Below are positions 7,380 through 15,654 of a stretch of DNA of 35,890 nucleotides, piece after piece. The stretch comes from an uncultured Lachnospiraceae bacterium. Lineage in GTDB: Bacteria; Bacillota; Clostridia; Lachnospirales; Lachnospiraceae. The translations under genes and the position numbers were made by a program. Numbering within the stretch: the first letter of the stretch is position 1; each line of letters begins with the position of its first letter. The stretch covers positions 1 through 35,890 of the forward strand of contig CANOVJ010000043.1 in assembly GCA_947570615.1 (NCBI GenBank), in the 5' to 3' direction. The notes beneath the pieces were generated by a model. That model had not been told where the DNA came from. It saw only the letters and a program-made list of their open reading frames with translations, and did not search any database.

Positions 7380-7763
7380 ATGTTTACTTTTGTGGGGGCT
7401 GAATATATTATTGCAAATTCACTGATCGCTCTGAAAAAGGCGAAGAACCAGACAAATGTTTCTTTGAGTGAATTAAATAAATTAGGATTCTATATTCAGC
7501 AGATGTCAACAAAAAAAGAGGTCGATGCTGTTTTTTTAATTTCACAGGATCAGATGGTGACCGCCGCCTGCGATTTCCCGGATTACTTTGAATATAATGC
7601 TGCCGAAAAAACCATTTGCGTTAAACAGACAAAACAGATTGCGGATCTGGCAAGCAGATTTGTAGGTTATCTACCCTGGAATGTCACAGCCTTTTTAGTA
7701 AAGACAACAAATGAGTTTGTCCAAAGTTCCTCACAGGCCGACCGCCAAAGGAGCATACAGTGA
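7380..7763 (+). CDS. Small protein of unknown function, coupled to the HD hydrolase
   Basis: I do not recognise this 127-residue protein. I start it at the ATG at 7380, which has AGGGAGGA five bases upstream; an in-frame ATG at 7332 lies in the leader and lacks a ribosome site. It begins MFTFVGAEYIIANSLIALKK, has no convincing membrane helix or signal peptide, and has a compact mix of helix-like and strand-like segments ending in a polar tail rich in S and Q. Its TGA overlaps the GTG of the HD-domain gene (GTGA), so the two are translationally coupled and probably act together, for example as a regulator, antitoxin-like partner or subunit of the hydrolase. This partnership is inferred from gene order only. 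Confidence 0.65.
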   Translation: MFTFVGAEYIIANSLIALKKAKNQTNVSLSELNKLGFYIQQMSTKKEVDAVFLISQDQMVTAACDFPDYFEYNAAEKTICVKQTKQIADLASRFVGYLPWNVTAFLVKTTNEFVQSSSQADRQRSIQ

Positions 7764-9406
7764 AGCAAATAAAAGACCCAATATACGAGTATATCAGCAT
7801 TGATGATGATTATATAAATGTGATTGATTCACCTGAATACCAGCGTCTGAGAAATGTGATCCAGACAAGCTTCCAGTCTCTGTATCCGTCAGCTCTGCAT
7901 AATCGTTTCACGCATTCTATTGGTGTGTTCCATTTAGGGCGAAAATTATTTACATCTTTCCGTGAAAATGTCAAAAATAATTTCCCCTGTTTTTTTATTG
8001 GAGACTGGGATAAACTGCAAAAAACATTTCTGTTAGCCTGCCTGTTGCACGACGTAGGGCATTCTCCATTTTCTCATACAGGAGAAGGTTTTTATAAAGA
8101 CAATTTCAGAGAAGAAATTCACAAAAGCCTGTCAGCAGACAGCGAGTTACATCAGGATATGGAACACGGAACCGGCAAACCCCATGAGGCTATGAGTGCA
8201 ATTGTTGGTCTTAAACTGATCAGGCGGCTCGGCATTACGGATATTGATGAGGGATTATTTATCCGGGCGATTACAGGTGTAAAATATGAGAAAAAAAGTG
8301 CCCCAGACGATCATCTGATCGAAAATATCGTTATCGGCATGTTGAACGGTTCTCTAATAGATGTTGATAAACTGGATTATCTCATCCGTGACGGATATGT
8401 AACCGGCTTTAATACCATGTCATTGGATGTGGAAAGGCTTTTTGCCGCCTACACCATAGCTGATTATACTGATTCTTCAGCATCTGAGTATAAGGTTCCC
8501 GCATACAAACGCAGTGCTCTCAGTGTAATTGAGAATGTAACTTTTGCCAATGATCTGGAAAGACACTGGATTCAAAATCACCCTTCAATTCTGTACGATG
8601 CCAGGCTGGTAGATTTGACAATTGCCAGCTATGATTCTTTTATGAAGAGGAAATACAGAGATGTTTTGACTGAAAATACCGTGTTTACACAAACAGCGCT
8701 TTCTTTAGATGGATATATTGATCAGGGCGTACCTTTAAGCCTTTTGTCAGATGATGATATTATTACATACCTTAAGAATGGGGAGGATAAATCAGAAAAT
8801 GCTGTTTTACTAAAGAAACAATATTTCGGAAGAGGGGAACGACTAAAAGCGTTGTGGAAAAGTGAATCAGAATTTTCCCATTTGGAGCGGGAGATTATGG
8901 GGTCAGCCATTCGGCGTTCTTTTAAAGCTGCTCTGAAAGCAATAAGCGGACACGCATTTTTTATCAATGAAAACGAAATGGAGAAAGCAAAAAAACAAAA
9001 AGAACTGATGGAAGCCGCCGAACAAAGTGAAGACCCTGATTTGAAAAGTGCGGCAGCAACTTCCCGGCGCGCGCAGGAAGCTGTAATAAGAATTTTTACG
9101 ACATTCCATCAGTTCTGCATTGAAAAATCTCTCGATTTTACTTTTGCTTTTATATTTGTTGAGCATCATTATGAAAGTAATTATTCCAAATTGCAAAACA
9201 GCGATATCTATATTGAATTTTCAAAAAAGAGAGTGATTCCCTTTCGTGACGCATTATCCGTAACTGCTGTACAACCTGATGAAGACGAAAAAAATGGATA
9301 TTATTATATTTTTTCTTCCAGCAAAAATATCTGTCAAATGCAGGCAAAAAATGAAGATTTCGGGCGAGAAATATTAAGATATATTTCCCGCAACTGGATA
9401 ACATAA
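7760..9406 (+). CDS. HD-domain dNTP triphosphohydrolase, SAMHD1/dGTPase-like
   Basis: The N-terminal half aligns by motif with SAMHD1-type dNTP triphosphohydrolases. HNRFTHSIGVFHLG supplies the first metal histidine (H52), LLHDVGHSPFSH the H97-D98 pair with H101 and H106 as the other active-site histidines, PHEAMS (about H142) another conserved histidine, and DVDKLDYLIRD (D203) the last metal ligand. These enzymes cleave dNTPs to nucleoside and triphosphate, or act on related nucleotides. The C-terminal 250 residues are less conserved and include a charged helical segment near 410-430. The start is GTG at 7760 with AAAGGAG six bases upstream, overlapping the previous stop. It is 548 residues, long for a bacterial dGTPase and close to the SAMHD1 catalytic core plus C-terminal lobe. 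It converges on the LicD gene with only 12 bases between stops; no terminator is visible there. Confidence 0.85.
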   Translation: MKQIKDPIYEYISIDDDYINVIDSPEYQRLRNVIQTSFQSLYPSALHNRFTHSIGVFHLGRKLFTSFRENVKNNFPCFFIGDWDKLQKTFLLACLLHDVGHSPFSHTGEGFYKDNFREEIHKSLSADSELHQDMEHGTGKPHEAMSAIVGLKLIRRLGITDIDEGLFIRAITGVKYEKKSAPDDHLIENIVIGMLNGSLIDVDKLDYLIRDGYVTGFNTMSLDVERLFAAYTIADYTDSSASEYKVPAYKRSALSVIENVTFANDLERHWIQNHPSILYDARLVDLTIASYDSFMKRKYRDVLTENTVFTQTALSLDGYIDQGVPLSLLSDDDIITYLKNGEDKSENAVLLKKQYFGRGERLKALWKSESEFSHLEREIMGSAIRRSFKAALKAISGHAFFINENEMEKAKKQKELMEAAEQSEDPDLKSAAATSRRAQEAVIRIFTTFHQFCIEKSLDFTFAFIFVEHHYESNYSKLQNSDIYIEFSKKRVIPFRDALSVTAVQPDEDEKNGYYYIFSSSKNICQMQAKNEDFGREILRYISRNWIT

Positions 9407-9418
9407 GACAGATCACAA

Positions 9419-11020
9419 TCACATTATATCCGGGCTTTTCACCGAATGCGTAGGTTTCCTGATATTGGCCGGCGGAAAGGACATAAAATTATGGTATCCA
9501 TGCGTCTCCAGAAAGTCCTCATACTTCGCGGGCGCCATGATCGGTGTCCCACACACCTCCAGATATGTTCCCTCGCCAAACAATTCCTTCGGGAATTTCA
9601 TGTGAAAGCACTTTGTCCAGCCATTCGACTCATAATAGCATGCACATTCCTCTTTACTGTTCCATCGGCGGAGCTTCTCATACATCCGGCAGATCCAGCT
9701 TAAAGGGAGTAATTTCCCTGCCCTGGAAGTCACATTGATAATAAAACGGGTTGCCATGCTTTCATTTTTATAAGTACCATAGTCGATAAAGGCCCTGTGC
9801 CCCATTCCAAGTCCATAGACACCCCTTATTAATGTGGTTATTATTTTATGCTTTGTCTCATTGTCGCTGGCCTTATCCAGAACATAAATATCCATCGATA
9901 CATGATCCGGCACGCCGTTGGTCATTTTGGAGGAGGCCTTTTTAAATATGTTGTTAGGCACTTCTTCCCTCATATATACAAGTCTTGTCATAAAATCCAG
10001 AAATACCCCATTCCCCATCTGGTCATAATCCAGAAATTTAAAATCGCCTTCCTTCCACTCCTGATCCACATGGGTCTTCAGCGCGTCAAAATCCTCCCTG
10101 GTCATCGCCACATCCACATCGTCGTCCCAGGGGATAAACGCATGATGTCTGACTGCTCCGATCAGGCTTCCGCAGATCAGATAATATTTCAGTTCATATT
10201 TCCTGCACACCCTGTCAAACTCTTTGAGCAGCTTCAGCAATATTTCATGTGACTTTCCCAGATATTCTCTCTCCTCCTTCAGGATAACGGCATATTCATC
10301 CGTGCGGGCAAACTCCGGCTCATAGCACATGGGCCTGTAATCAACATCGCCCATCCGACGCAGTTGCTCCGCTACAGGAAAATAGTCCTTACAGCACAAT
10401 ACGATAAACTTTTTCTTCAGATCTGCTTCTTTCAGGACATCCGGGGCCTTGATAGACACTCCCCGCCTGCGTGTTCCCCACTTCTCCTGTGAATTATCCA
10501 CCGCATATTCCGGAGGATATTTCTCCCCATAGCGTTCCATATACGCATCAAAATAACGGCCCGTCCCAAACAGGATGATCTGTCTGTCGAAATGAACGTT
10601 TTCAAGCGCATCTTCCAGTGGATCCGGATCAGAGCCCATCGATTCCGGGGCCATCAGAATCATATCCGCCCCATTTTCCTTCAGACAGATTCTATCCTGT
10701 TCGTACAGTCTTCCATACTCAACTCCCGCGAAACAGACATCATATCCGATCTGCCGGGCACTGTCCTGTTTGCAGATATTATCCCAGCCGATCTCCACCA
10801 CTTCATCCACATATCTGAGAGCTTCCAGAACCTCTCTGCGCTCCTTAAACGCAACTTCCGCGCGGCGGTTCTCCATGCGCAGAAACAGATCGTCCGAAAC
10901 CAATCCTACTACCAGCTTTTCGCAGTGTGCCCTGCAGGCTTTCAGGAGCCGGATATTCTCTCGGCTCAACTGCTCAAAAGTCCCGCAGGCGTAGCCCGTC
11001 CTGTATCGTTTGTTTTCCAT
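9419..11020 (-). CDS. LicD-family phosphotransferase with an N-terminal degenerate cytidylyltransferase and a central Rossmann module
   Basis: Three parts are visible. Residues about 5-130 resemble a TagD/GCT-type cytidylyltransferase but the catalytic H-x-G-H is lost: the motif reads GTFEQLSRENIRLL, and the later S-T-S signature is also absent, so this domain is probably catalytically dead. Residues about 148-225, from IILFGTGRYFDAY, are the Rossmann-like module shared across this locus. The remainder is a LicD domain with LICGSLIGAVRHH and IPWDDDVDVAM, the metal-binding DDD-x-D of enzymes that move phosphocholine or another phospho-alcohol from a CDP carrier onto a glycan. The second in-frame ATG (11020) is preferred because AAAGGAAC precedes it; the other ATG is at 11038. 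The intact cytidylyltransferase upstream could make its CDP donor. No choline kinase or transporter is nearby, so glycerol or another alditol is as likely as choline. Confidence 0.8.
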   Translation of the reverse strand: MENKRYRTGYACGTFEQLSRENIRLLKACRAHCEKLVVGLVSDDLFLRMENRRAEVAFKERREVLEALRYVDEVVEIGWDNICKQDSARQIGYDVCFAGVEYGRLYEQDRICLKENGADMILMAPESMGSDPDPLEDALENVHFDRQIILFGTGRYFDAYMERYGEKYPPEYAVDNSQEKWGTRRRGVSIKAPDVLKEADLKKKFIVLCCKDYFPVAEQLRRMGDVDYRPMCYEPEFARTDEYAVILKEEREYLGKSHEILLKLLKEFDRVCRKYELKYYLICGSLIGAVRHHAFIPWDDDVDVAMTREDFDALKTHVDQEWKEGDFKFLDYDQMGNGVFLDFMTRLVYMREEVPNNIFKKASSKMTNGVPDHVSMDIYVLDKASDNETKHKIITTLIRGVYGLGMGHRAFIDYGTYKNESMATRFIINVTSRAGKLLPLSWICRMYEKLRRWNSKEECACYYESNGWTKCFHMKFPKELFGEGTYLEVCGTPIMAPAKYEDFLETHGYHNFMSFPPANIRKPTHSVKSPDIM

Positions 11021-11109
11021 TTCTCTGTTCCTTTCCATTATCCCGGGTCACTGACCTCACGAATGGGCCTTCCCCCTCCTCTGGTCTGCATACCTGTCAA
11101 CACACTCCA

Positions 11110-11538
11110 CTATATAAGCCCCTGTGTGATCAATGCCTTGATCTTCGTGGAACTGGTACTCATGGTATACCGGAAGTACATCATATCCGATCCTCTCTCC
11201 TGTAGCTGCTTTCTGACCTCTATCCATTCTTCCACATGATCATCTCCGGAGAAATGGCAGTCGTAATGGTACAGCTCCCAGGCGGTCACTTTATCCGTAT
11301 TATGGTAGTCAACAGCTACCACCTCGTCCACATACTTAATGGCCTCCACGATGGCGATCCTCTCCTCAAACGGAATGTAGGGCCTTTTTTGCTTATAAAC
11401 CTCCACCATTTCGTCTGTCAGCACCCCTGCGATCAGATATTCACACTGTTCTTTGGACTTGCGCAGTAAATTCAGATGCCCAAGATGAAACAGATCATAG
11501 ACCCCCGGCACATATCCAATTGTATATTTCTTACTCAT
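11110..11538 (-). CDS. Cytidylyltransferase, TagD/GCT-like (CTP:phospho-alcohol)
   Basis: The 142-residue protein matches CTP:glycerol-3-phosphate-type cytidylyltransferases in length and motifs. GVYDLFHLGHLNLL contains the catalytic H-x-G-H, RPYIPFEERIAIV is the conserved segment around the substrate pocket, and YTMSTSSTKIK is the C-terminal nucleotide-binding signature. It would activate a phosphorylated alcohol as a CDP derivative for the two neighbouring LicD domains. The start at 11538 overlaps the stop of the upstream methyltransferase-LicD gene by eight bases and is preceded by GAGGAAAAGG lying inside that gene, so the two are coupled. The exact alcohol is not determinable; glycerol-3-phosphate is the family default, and ethanolamine- or choline-phosphate activity is less likely from the short length. 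Confidence 0.85.
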   Translation of the reverse strand: MSKKYTIGYVPGVYDLFHLGHLNLLRKSKEQCEYLIAGVLTDEMVEVYKQKRPYIPFEERIAIVEAIKYVDEVVAVDYHNTDKVTAWELYHYDCHFSGDDHVEEWIEVRKQLQERGSDMMYFRYTMSTSSTKIKALITQGLI

Positions 11539-14386
11539 CTTCCTTTTCCTCATACGCTTTTAATGCAAAGTCGGGATCCTCCAGACGGATCCACTCGCGA
11601 TGATCAATATAAATATAGTACTCCCGATAACCGGCCCTGCGCAGCCTGCTCTCCACATTCCGGATATAAATCGAACAGATTACCGGATAGATTCGGTTGA
11701 TATCGTCTGCCTGAAATTCCTCAAACCTTTCTGTGTGGATCCCGTAGAATTCCTTTTTCTCGCAGGGTCCCTCCACGTGTACGATATAAGCCGGTCTGTA
11801 CTTCTTCCCATACCTCTTAAACCAGGCCGCAATCTCAATATCATCGCCAAAGAGCACAATTTCCTTATCCGCCGCAGGCTCCGGCTTAAACAATCCGGCG
11901 AAACGCTTCTTATAATTCCGGTACGGCACATTCACCGCATAGAATGCGTGCCTGAGCATTCCTTCTGTATCCGTGGGCGCGCTCATATAGTTTCGGCCAT
12001 ACCGCTTTTTCAGGATCTCATCATACCCGGCCGGCGCTGGCAAAACCAGATCATCATACATCAGGCTAACGGTCTCCCCAAAATCCTTTGCCCGGAACAG
12101 CTTCATTTTTCCACCCCTGAACGCATAATGAGCGAAAACCCCAAAAGGCGCATTCTCTTCTTCCTCATCCCCACGGGCCATAATACCGTTGAGCCTGTCC
12201 GCCAGTTTTGACTGTGGGAACGGGAGTCCCAGATATTTATAAAACTTCCAGACCAGCAGGGGCATATCCAGAAACTCCGCAAAAAATCCATAGGCCTTCG
12301 CGTACAGAAGTCTCTGGTAAAAGCGGATCCTGCGTTCTTTCCATCTTTCCTTCCATTTATTGCAATAACCATAATCCAGCGGGAAAATATCGATGCTGAT
12401 CCCCTCGCAGCAAGGCACCCACCAGTTTTTTTCCACAATCGCAGTGGTCAGCGTATTGTGAAGCTTTACATATCCCCCATGAAAACACTTATCATTCCAG
12501 GGCGTCTGCAAAAAATAAGTACCTGAAAACTCCTCCGGCGCAACCTCCATCAGCTTCTCGTAATCCCTGCGGGGAAGCGCCACATCAATATCGTCATCCC
12601 AGGGAATCACCCCTCCGTGCCTGACCGCCCCCAGCAGAGTACCATAAATCATATAATACTGCAAATGGTATTTTTCACATACCCGCTTAAACTCCCAGAG
12701 CAGATCCATCTGCACCTCGTGTACCCTTTTCATAAGCGCTCTGTCTCTGGGAAGCCTTTGCACTGTCCTGCCTGTCATACTCAGGGAATATCTGTTGTCC
12801 AGCATCTTCCTGAAATCTTTTCCGAGCCATTTCATGGGCTGGTTATCTACCTGCGCCTGGAACTCCTCCTCCTTTTCAAGGCAGATCTTCCACATTTCTT
12901 CGGAAATCCCGTATCTTCTTTTTAACTCCTCCTGCGGAAAGTATTCCTGCATTCCCGGATTAAACAGCCAGGCATATCTGAGCGCCCGGAACATGACGTA
13001 TCTGGCCGGGAAATTTTCTCTGACGAACTCCTGATCATAAAAGAGAAGTTCCCCGTCCCGGTAAAAACAGTTCAGTGGAATCATCTCTATATAGGCCTTT
13101 TTCAGAACCGGCCCCCAGTCTGTCCCCTCTCCAAACGCGCACTCGTCAGAAAGATCGGAGGAATTAAGGATCAGCTCCCAGAGCCTGTCAAACATTTCAA
13201 TCAGACAGCCTGTATCCGCCTTCGTCTCCGCCAGCATTCCGACATATCGCTGCAGTGCCGGGGCATCGATATAGTCCATCTCCAGCGTATCCCCCCGCAG
13301 CGTCATATCCACCACCGGGATGTGCCTTTGTCCCAGCGCCTTTATCTCCTCACAGAGCTTCTCTGCATAGACGACCCCCTCCGGATACAGACAGCGCTTC
13401 CACACCTTCCCGCTGCTGGAAACCATTGTGGCAAATGATTTTTTCCTGCCCCGCAGAACAGACAACGCCGCATAGTTTATGTCAGAGCACATCCCTTCCC
13501 GGCCGGCCTCCACCAGAAAGATGTTCGCCACAAAAGGAAAGCACCCGTTTTGTGCGCTGTCCAGATAAATCTGCACATCATTGGCGAGCAGTGTACTGTT
13601 ATCCGGATAAAAGTCAGCCAGCCTCTCCAGAATATTATTCCCCGGCTGACATTCATCCGTATAGATCATCCGCGGCAATTCGCAGTCCGACACCGGATAA
13701 AAAAACTTATGACTCCCCAGCCCCGCCGACTCGAGGATCCGCTGCAGCTGCTTCCTGTGGAAGCCTCTACCCCACGTTCCTTCCGGATATCCCGCTATCC
13801 CGTCAAAAGGAATCCCTGTATGAGGCTCTCTTTTGCCGCACAGATACTGAATCCCATAGAGATTGTTCACGGTCAGCAGGATCCGGCCGTCCGGCTTCAG
13901 GTATTCCATGACAAGCTCCAGATACCGTACGTAATCCGCTTCCCTGGCGCTGCCCTTTGCCGCCTTCTCCAGACATCCGAACAGGATAATATAATCAAAT
14001 TTTTCTTCAAAGGTTATCTGCGCGATGTCTCCGGCAATCACTGTAAGGTTATCCCGCCCTCTGTATCTTTCAGCGATTGCCCTGGCACGAAAAACAGAGT
14101 TCTCCGTCACCGTAACCTTCCTGGCCCGGTCACAGAGAGCTCCGGTTATAGCCCCCATCTCGCCCTCCACCTCCAGTATCGAGGCATCCTCCTTAAACGG
14201 ATACCACCGGATCGACGCCCCTCTGAAATCACTCAGATGATGAGACACAAAGGCGCGTTCATCCGGTTCTGTAGCCTCGGAGTAATCCTCATTCCCGGAA
14301 TTTCGGACAATATAGTCGTATATGATCTTATCCTGGTACGATACTGCTTCCTCTTTACTTTTGAATGCAAGGTTCAGCTCCGCCAT
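11531..14386 (-). CDS. Four-part fusion: SAM methyltransferase, kinase-like region, LicD phosphotransferase, Rossmann-like module
   Basis: At 951 residues this is the largest protein in the window. Residues about 60-230 are a class I methyltransferase: ILEVEGEMGAITGALC is the SAM loop and FDYIILFGCLE the strand-4 region. Residues about 310-520 are uncertain; the pair MIPLNCFYRDGELLFYDQEF faintly resembles the catalytic and metal loops of aminoglycoside/choline kinase folds, but the catalytic aspartate is not obvious. Residues about 555-790 are LicD, with MIYGTLLGAVRHGG and IPWDDDIDVALPRRDY near 597-612. Residues about 837-930, from IVLFGDDIEIAAWF, are a divergent copy of the shared module. 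The protein could both methylate and phospho-decorate a glycan. The stop overlaps the cytidylyltransferase start, and its own ATG follows the previous gene by three bases. Confidence 0.75.
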   Translation of the reverse strand: MAELNLAFKSKEEAVSYQDKIIYDYIVRNSGNEDYSEATEPDERAFVSHHLSDFRGASIRWYPFKEDASILEVEGEMGAITGALCDRARKVTVTENSVFRARAIAERYRGRDNLTVIAGDIAQITFEEKFDYIILFGCLEKAAKGSAREADYVRYLELVMEYLKPDGRILLTVNNLYGIQYLCGKREPHTGIPFDGIAGYPEGTWGRGFHRKQLQRILESAGLGSHKFFYPVSDCELPRMIYTDECQPGNNILERLADFYPDNSTLLANDVQIYLDSAQNGCFPFVANIFLVEAGREGMCSDINYAALSVLRGRKKSFATMVSSSGKVWKRCLYPEGVVYAEKLCEEIKALGQRHIPVVDMTLRGDTLEMDYIDAPALQRYVGMLAETKADTGCLIEMFDRLWELILNSSDLSDECAFGEGTDWGPVLKKAYIEMIPLNCFYRDGELLFYDQEFVRENFPARYVMFRALRYAWLFNPGMQEYFPQEELKRRYGISEEMWKICLEKEEEFQAQVDNQPMKWLGKDFRKMLDNRYSLSMTGRTVQRLPRDRALMKRVHEVQMDLLWEFKRVCEKYHLQYYMIYGTLLGAVRHGGVIPWDDDIDVALPRRDYEKLMEVAPEEFSGTYFLQTPWNDKCFHGGYVKLHNTLTTAIVEKNWWVPCCEGISIDIFPLDYGYCNKWKERWKERRIRFYQRLLYAKAYGFFAEFLDMPLLVWKFYKYLGLPFPQSKLADRLNGIMARGDEEEENAPFGVFAHYAFRGGKMKLFRAKDFGETVSLMYDDLVLPAPAGYDEILKKRYGRNYMSAPTDTEGMLRHAFYAVNVPYRNYKKRFAGLFKPEPAADKEIVLFGDDIEIAAWFKRYGKKYRPAYIVHVEGPCEKKEFYGIHTERFEEFQADDINRIYPVICSIYIRNVESRLRRAGYREYYIYIDHREWIRLEDPDFALKAYEEKEDE

Positions 14387-14389
14387 CGC

Positions 14390-15640
14390 TTAAATACCGG
14401 GCTGCACAAGCGTATTCAGCGGGATCAGCCTGCTGTGCGTCTTATCCTGCAATGCCGCCTGGACAGATGCAAATTCCAGATACGGTGTGACGATAATCGC
14501 ATCTACCGCAGGAAGATCTTCTCCCGGCAGATACACCGGTACCTCTCCCGATTCCCCCTTCTTCTGTTTATCTATAAAATATTTGACGGGGATCTGTGTT
14601 CCCTTCAGATCCTCATACAGCATTCTGCCGTGATTTCCCGCCCCATATATCGCTACCGACTGATAACCTGCCTCCGCCAGCCGTCCCGCCACGGAGCCGC
14701 CGCTCAGCTTTAGCCGCATCCAGTTACACATAAGCTGATAAAAACTTCCCTTACGGTTCGTCTGCGCTCTCCACTTTTCGATTTCCTGTTTCTGATATTC
14801 CAGTAGCTTCGCAATCCGTTCCGGGCTGTCCCCGCAGGCCCGTATCAGTTCCGCATCCAGCTTCTCCTGCGGTATCTCCTCCCGTTCCTCCTCTATATAC
14901 AGGCGGTAATAATTTCTGATCTGATCTGCCCGGTCCAGTTCATCGAGATATCTGGAAAACAGCTGAAGTCTTTCCCTCAGTTCCACCTCTCTCTGCCGGG
15001 TCATTCCATCATACATAGTCCAGTTTTCCGAGAGCACTTCCTCCACACTGACCAGGCTACACCCTCTCTGATACATCCCCCTCAGAAGCAGCTCCCAGTC
15101 GGTGTTTGTAGCCATTTCCTCATTGAACAGCCCGATCTCCTCCAGAAATTTCTTCCTGTAAAGAGACGCGCTGGCATTTGCCAGACTATGGAGCAGAATT
15201 TCTTCTCTGCTTTCACAGGCAAAGTCCGGCTTAATCGGGAGCTCTCTCCATCCGAACCTGATATGCCTCTTATAGCGGCTGTAAATCACATCCACCTGCT
15301 CCCGGGACTGTTCCAGCTCCCCGGCAAAAATCTCCAGCTTCCGGGGATACCAGATGGCATCGCTGTCCAGAAAGGCCACATACTCTCCCCTGGCCTCCCG
15401 GATCCCCGTATTCCGAGAATGTCCCACACTGTGCTGTCCGTCTGCCGGATGACAAATATAACGAAGGTTCTCATACGCCTGCGACTCAATATACGCTCTG
15501 GTTCCATCGGTGGAGCCATCGTCTACCAGGATCACCTCCAGCGGCTTTTTCGTCTGCGCGCGGACGCTGTCCAGCGCGCGCTTTACTTCATATTTTCTGT
15601 TTCTCGTGGTCACAATAACCGAAATGTCTGTCGTCTTCAT
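14390..15640 (-). CDS. GT2 glycosyltransferase with C-terminal Rossmann module
   Basis: The N-terminal GT-A domain has ISVIVTTRNRKYEVKRAL, the loop DDGSTDGT and the DxD-type site FLDSDA, so it is a cytoplasmic family 2 transferase using a nucleotide sugar. A charged helical stretch (about residues 230-300) leads to a linker with a conserved tryptophan (CNWMRLKL) and then the shared module from VAIYGAGNHGRMLYEDL, with YFIDKQ as second strand and DAIIVTPYLEF as late strand, to the C-terminus. The same W-linker and module, aligned without gaps, occur in the products of 19344-20834, 22146-23741 and 23747-24223. It is followed after three bases by the methyltransferase-LicD gene. Sugar specificity cannot be read. 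Confidence 0.85.
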   Translation of the reverse strand: MKTTDISVIVTTRNRKYEVKRALDSVRAQTKKPLEVILVDDGSTDGTRAYIESQAYENLRYICHPADGQHSVGHSRNTGIREARGEYVAFLDSDAIWYPRKLEIFAGELEQSREQVDVIYSRYKRHIRFGWRELPIKPDFACESREEILLHSLANASASLYRKKFLEEIGLFNEEMATNTDWELLLRGMYQRGCSLVSVEEVLSENWTMYDGMTRQREVELRERLQLFSRYLDELDRADQIRNYYRLYIEEEREEIPQEKLDAELIRACGDSPERIAKLLEYQKQEIEKWRAQTNRKGSFYQLMCNWMRLKLSGGSVAGRLAEAGYQSVAIYGAGNHGRMLYEDLKGTQIPVKYFIDKQKKGESGEVPVYLPGEDLPAVDAIIVTPYLEFASVQAALQDKTHSRLIPLNTLVQPGI

Positions 15641-15654
15641 CTTCCTCTACCGCT

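Noticed and set aside
9407-9418. Bidirectional terminator between the convergent HD and LicD genes
   Set aside because: Only 12 bases separate the stops and no stem followed by a T-run is visible.
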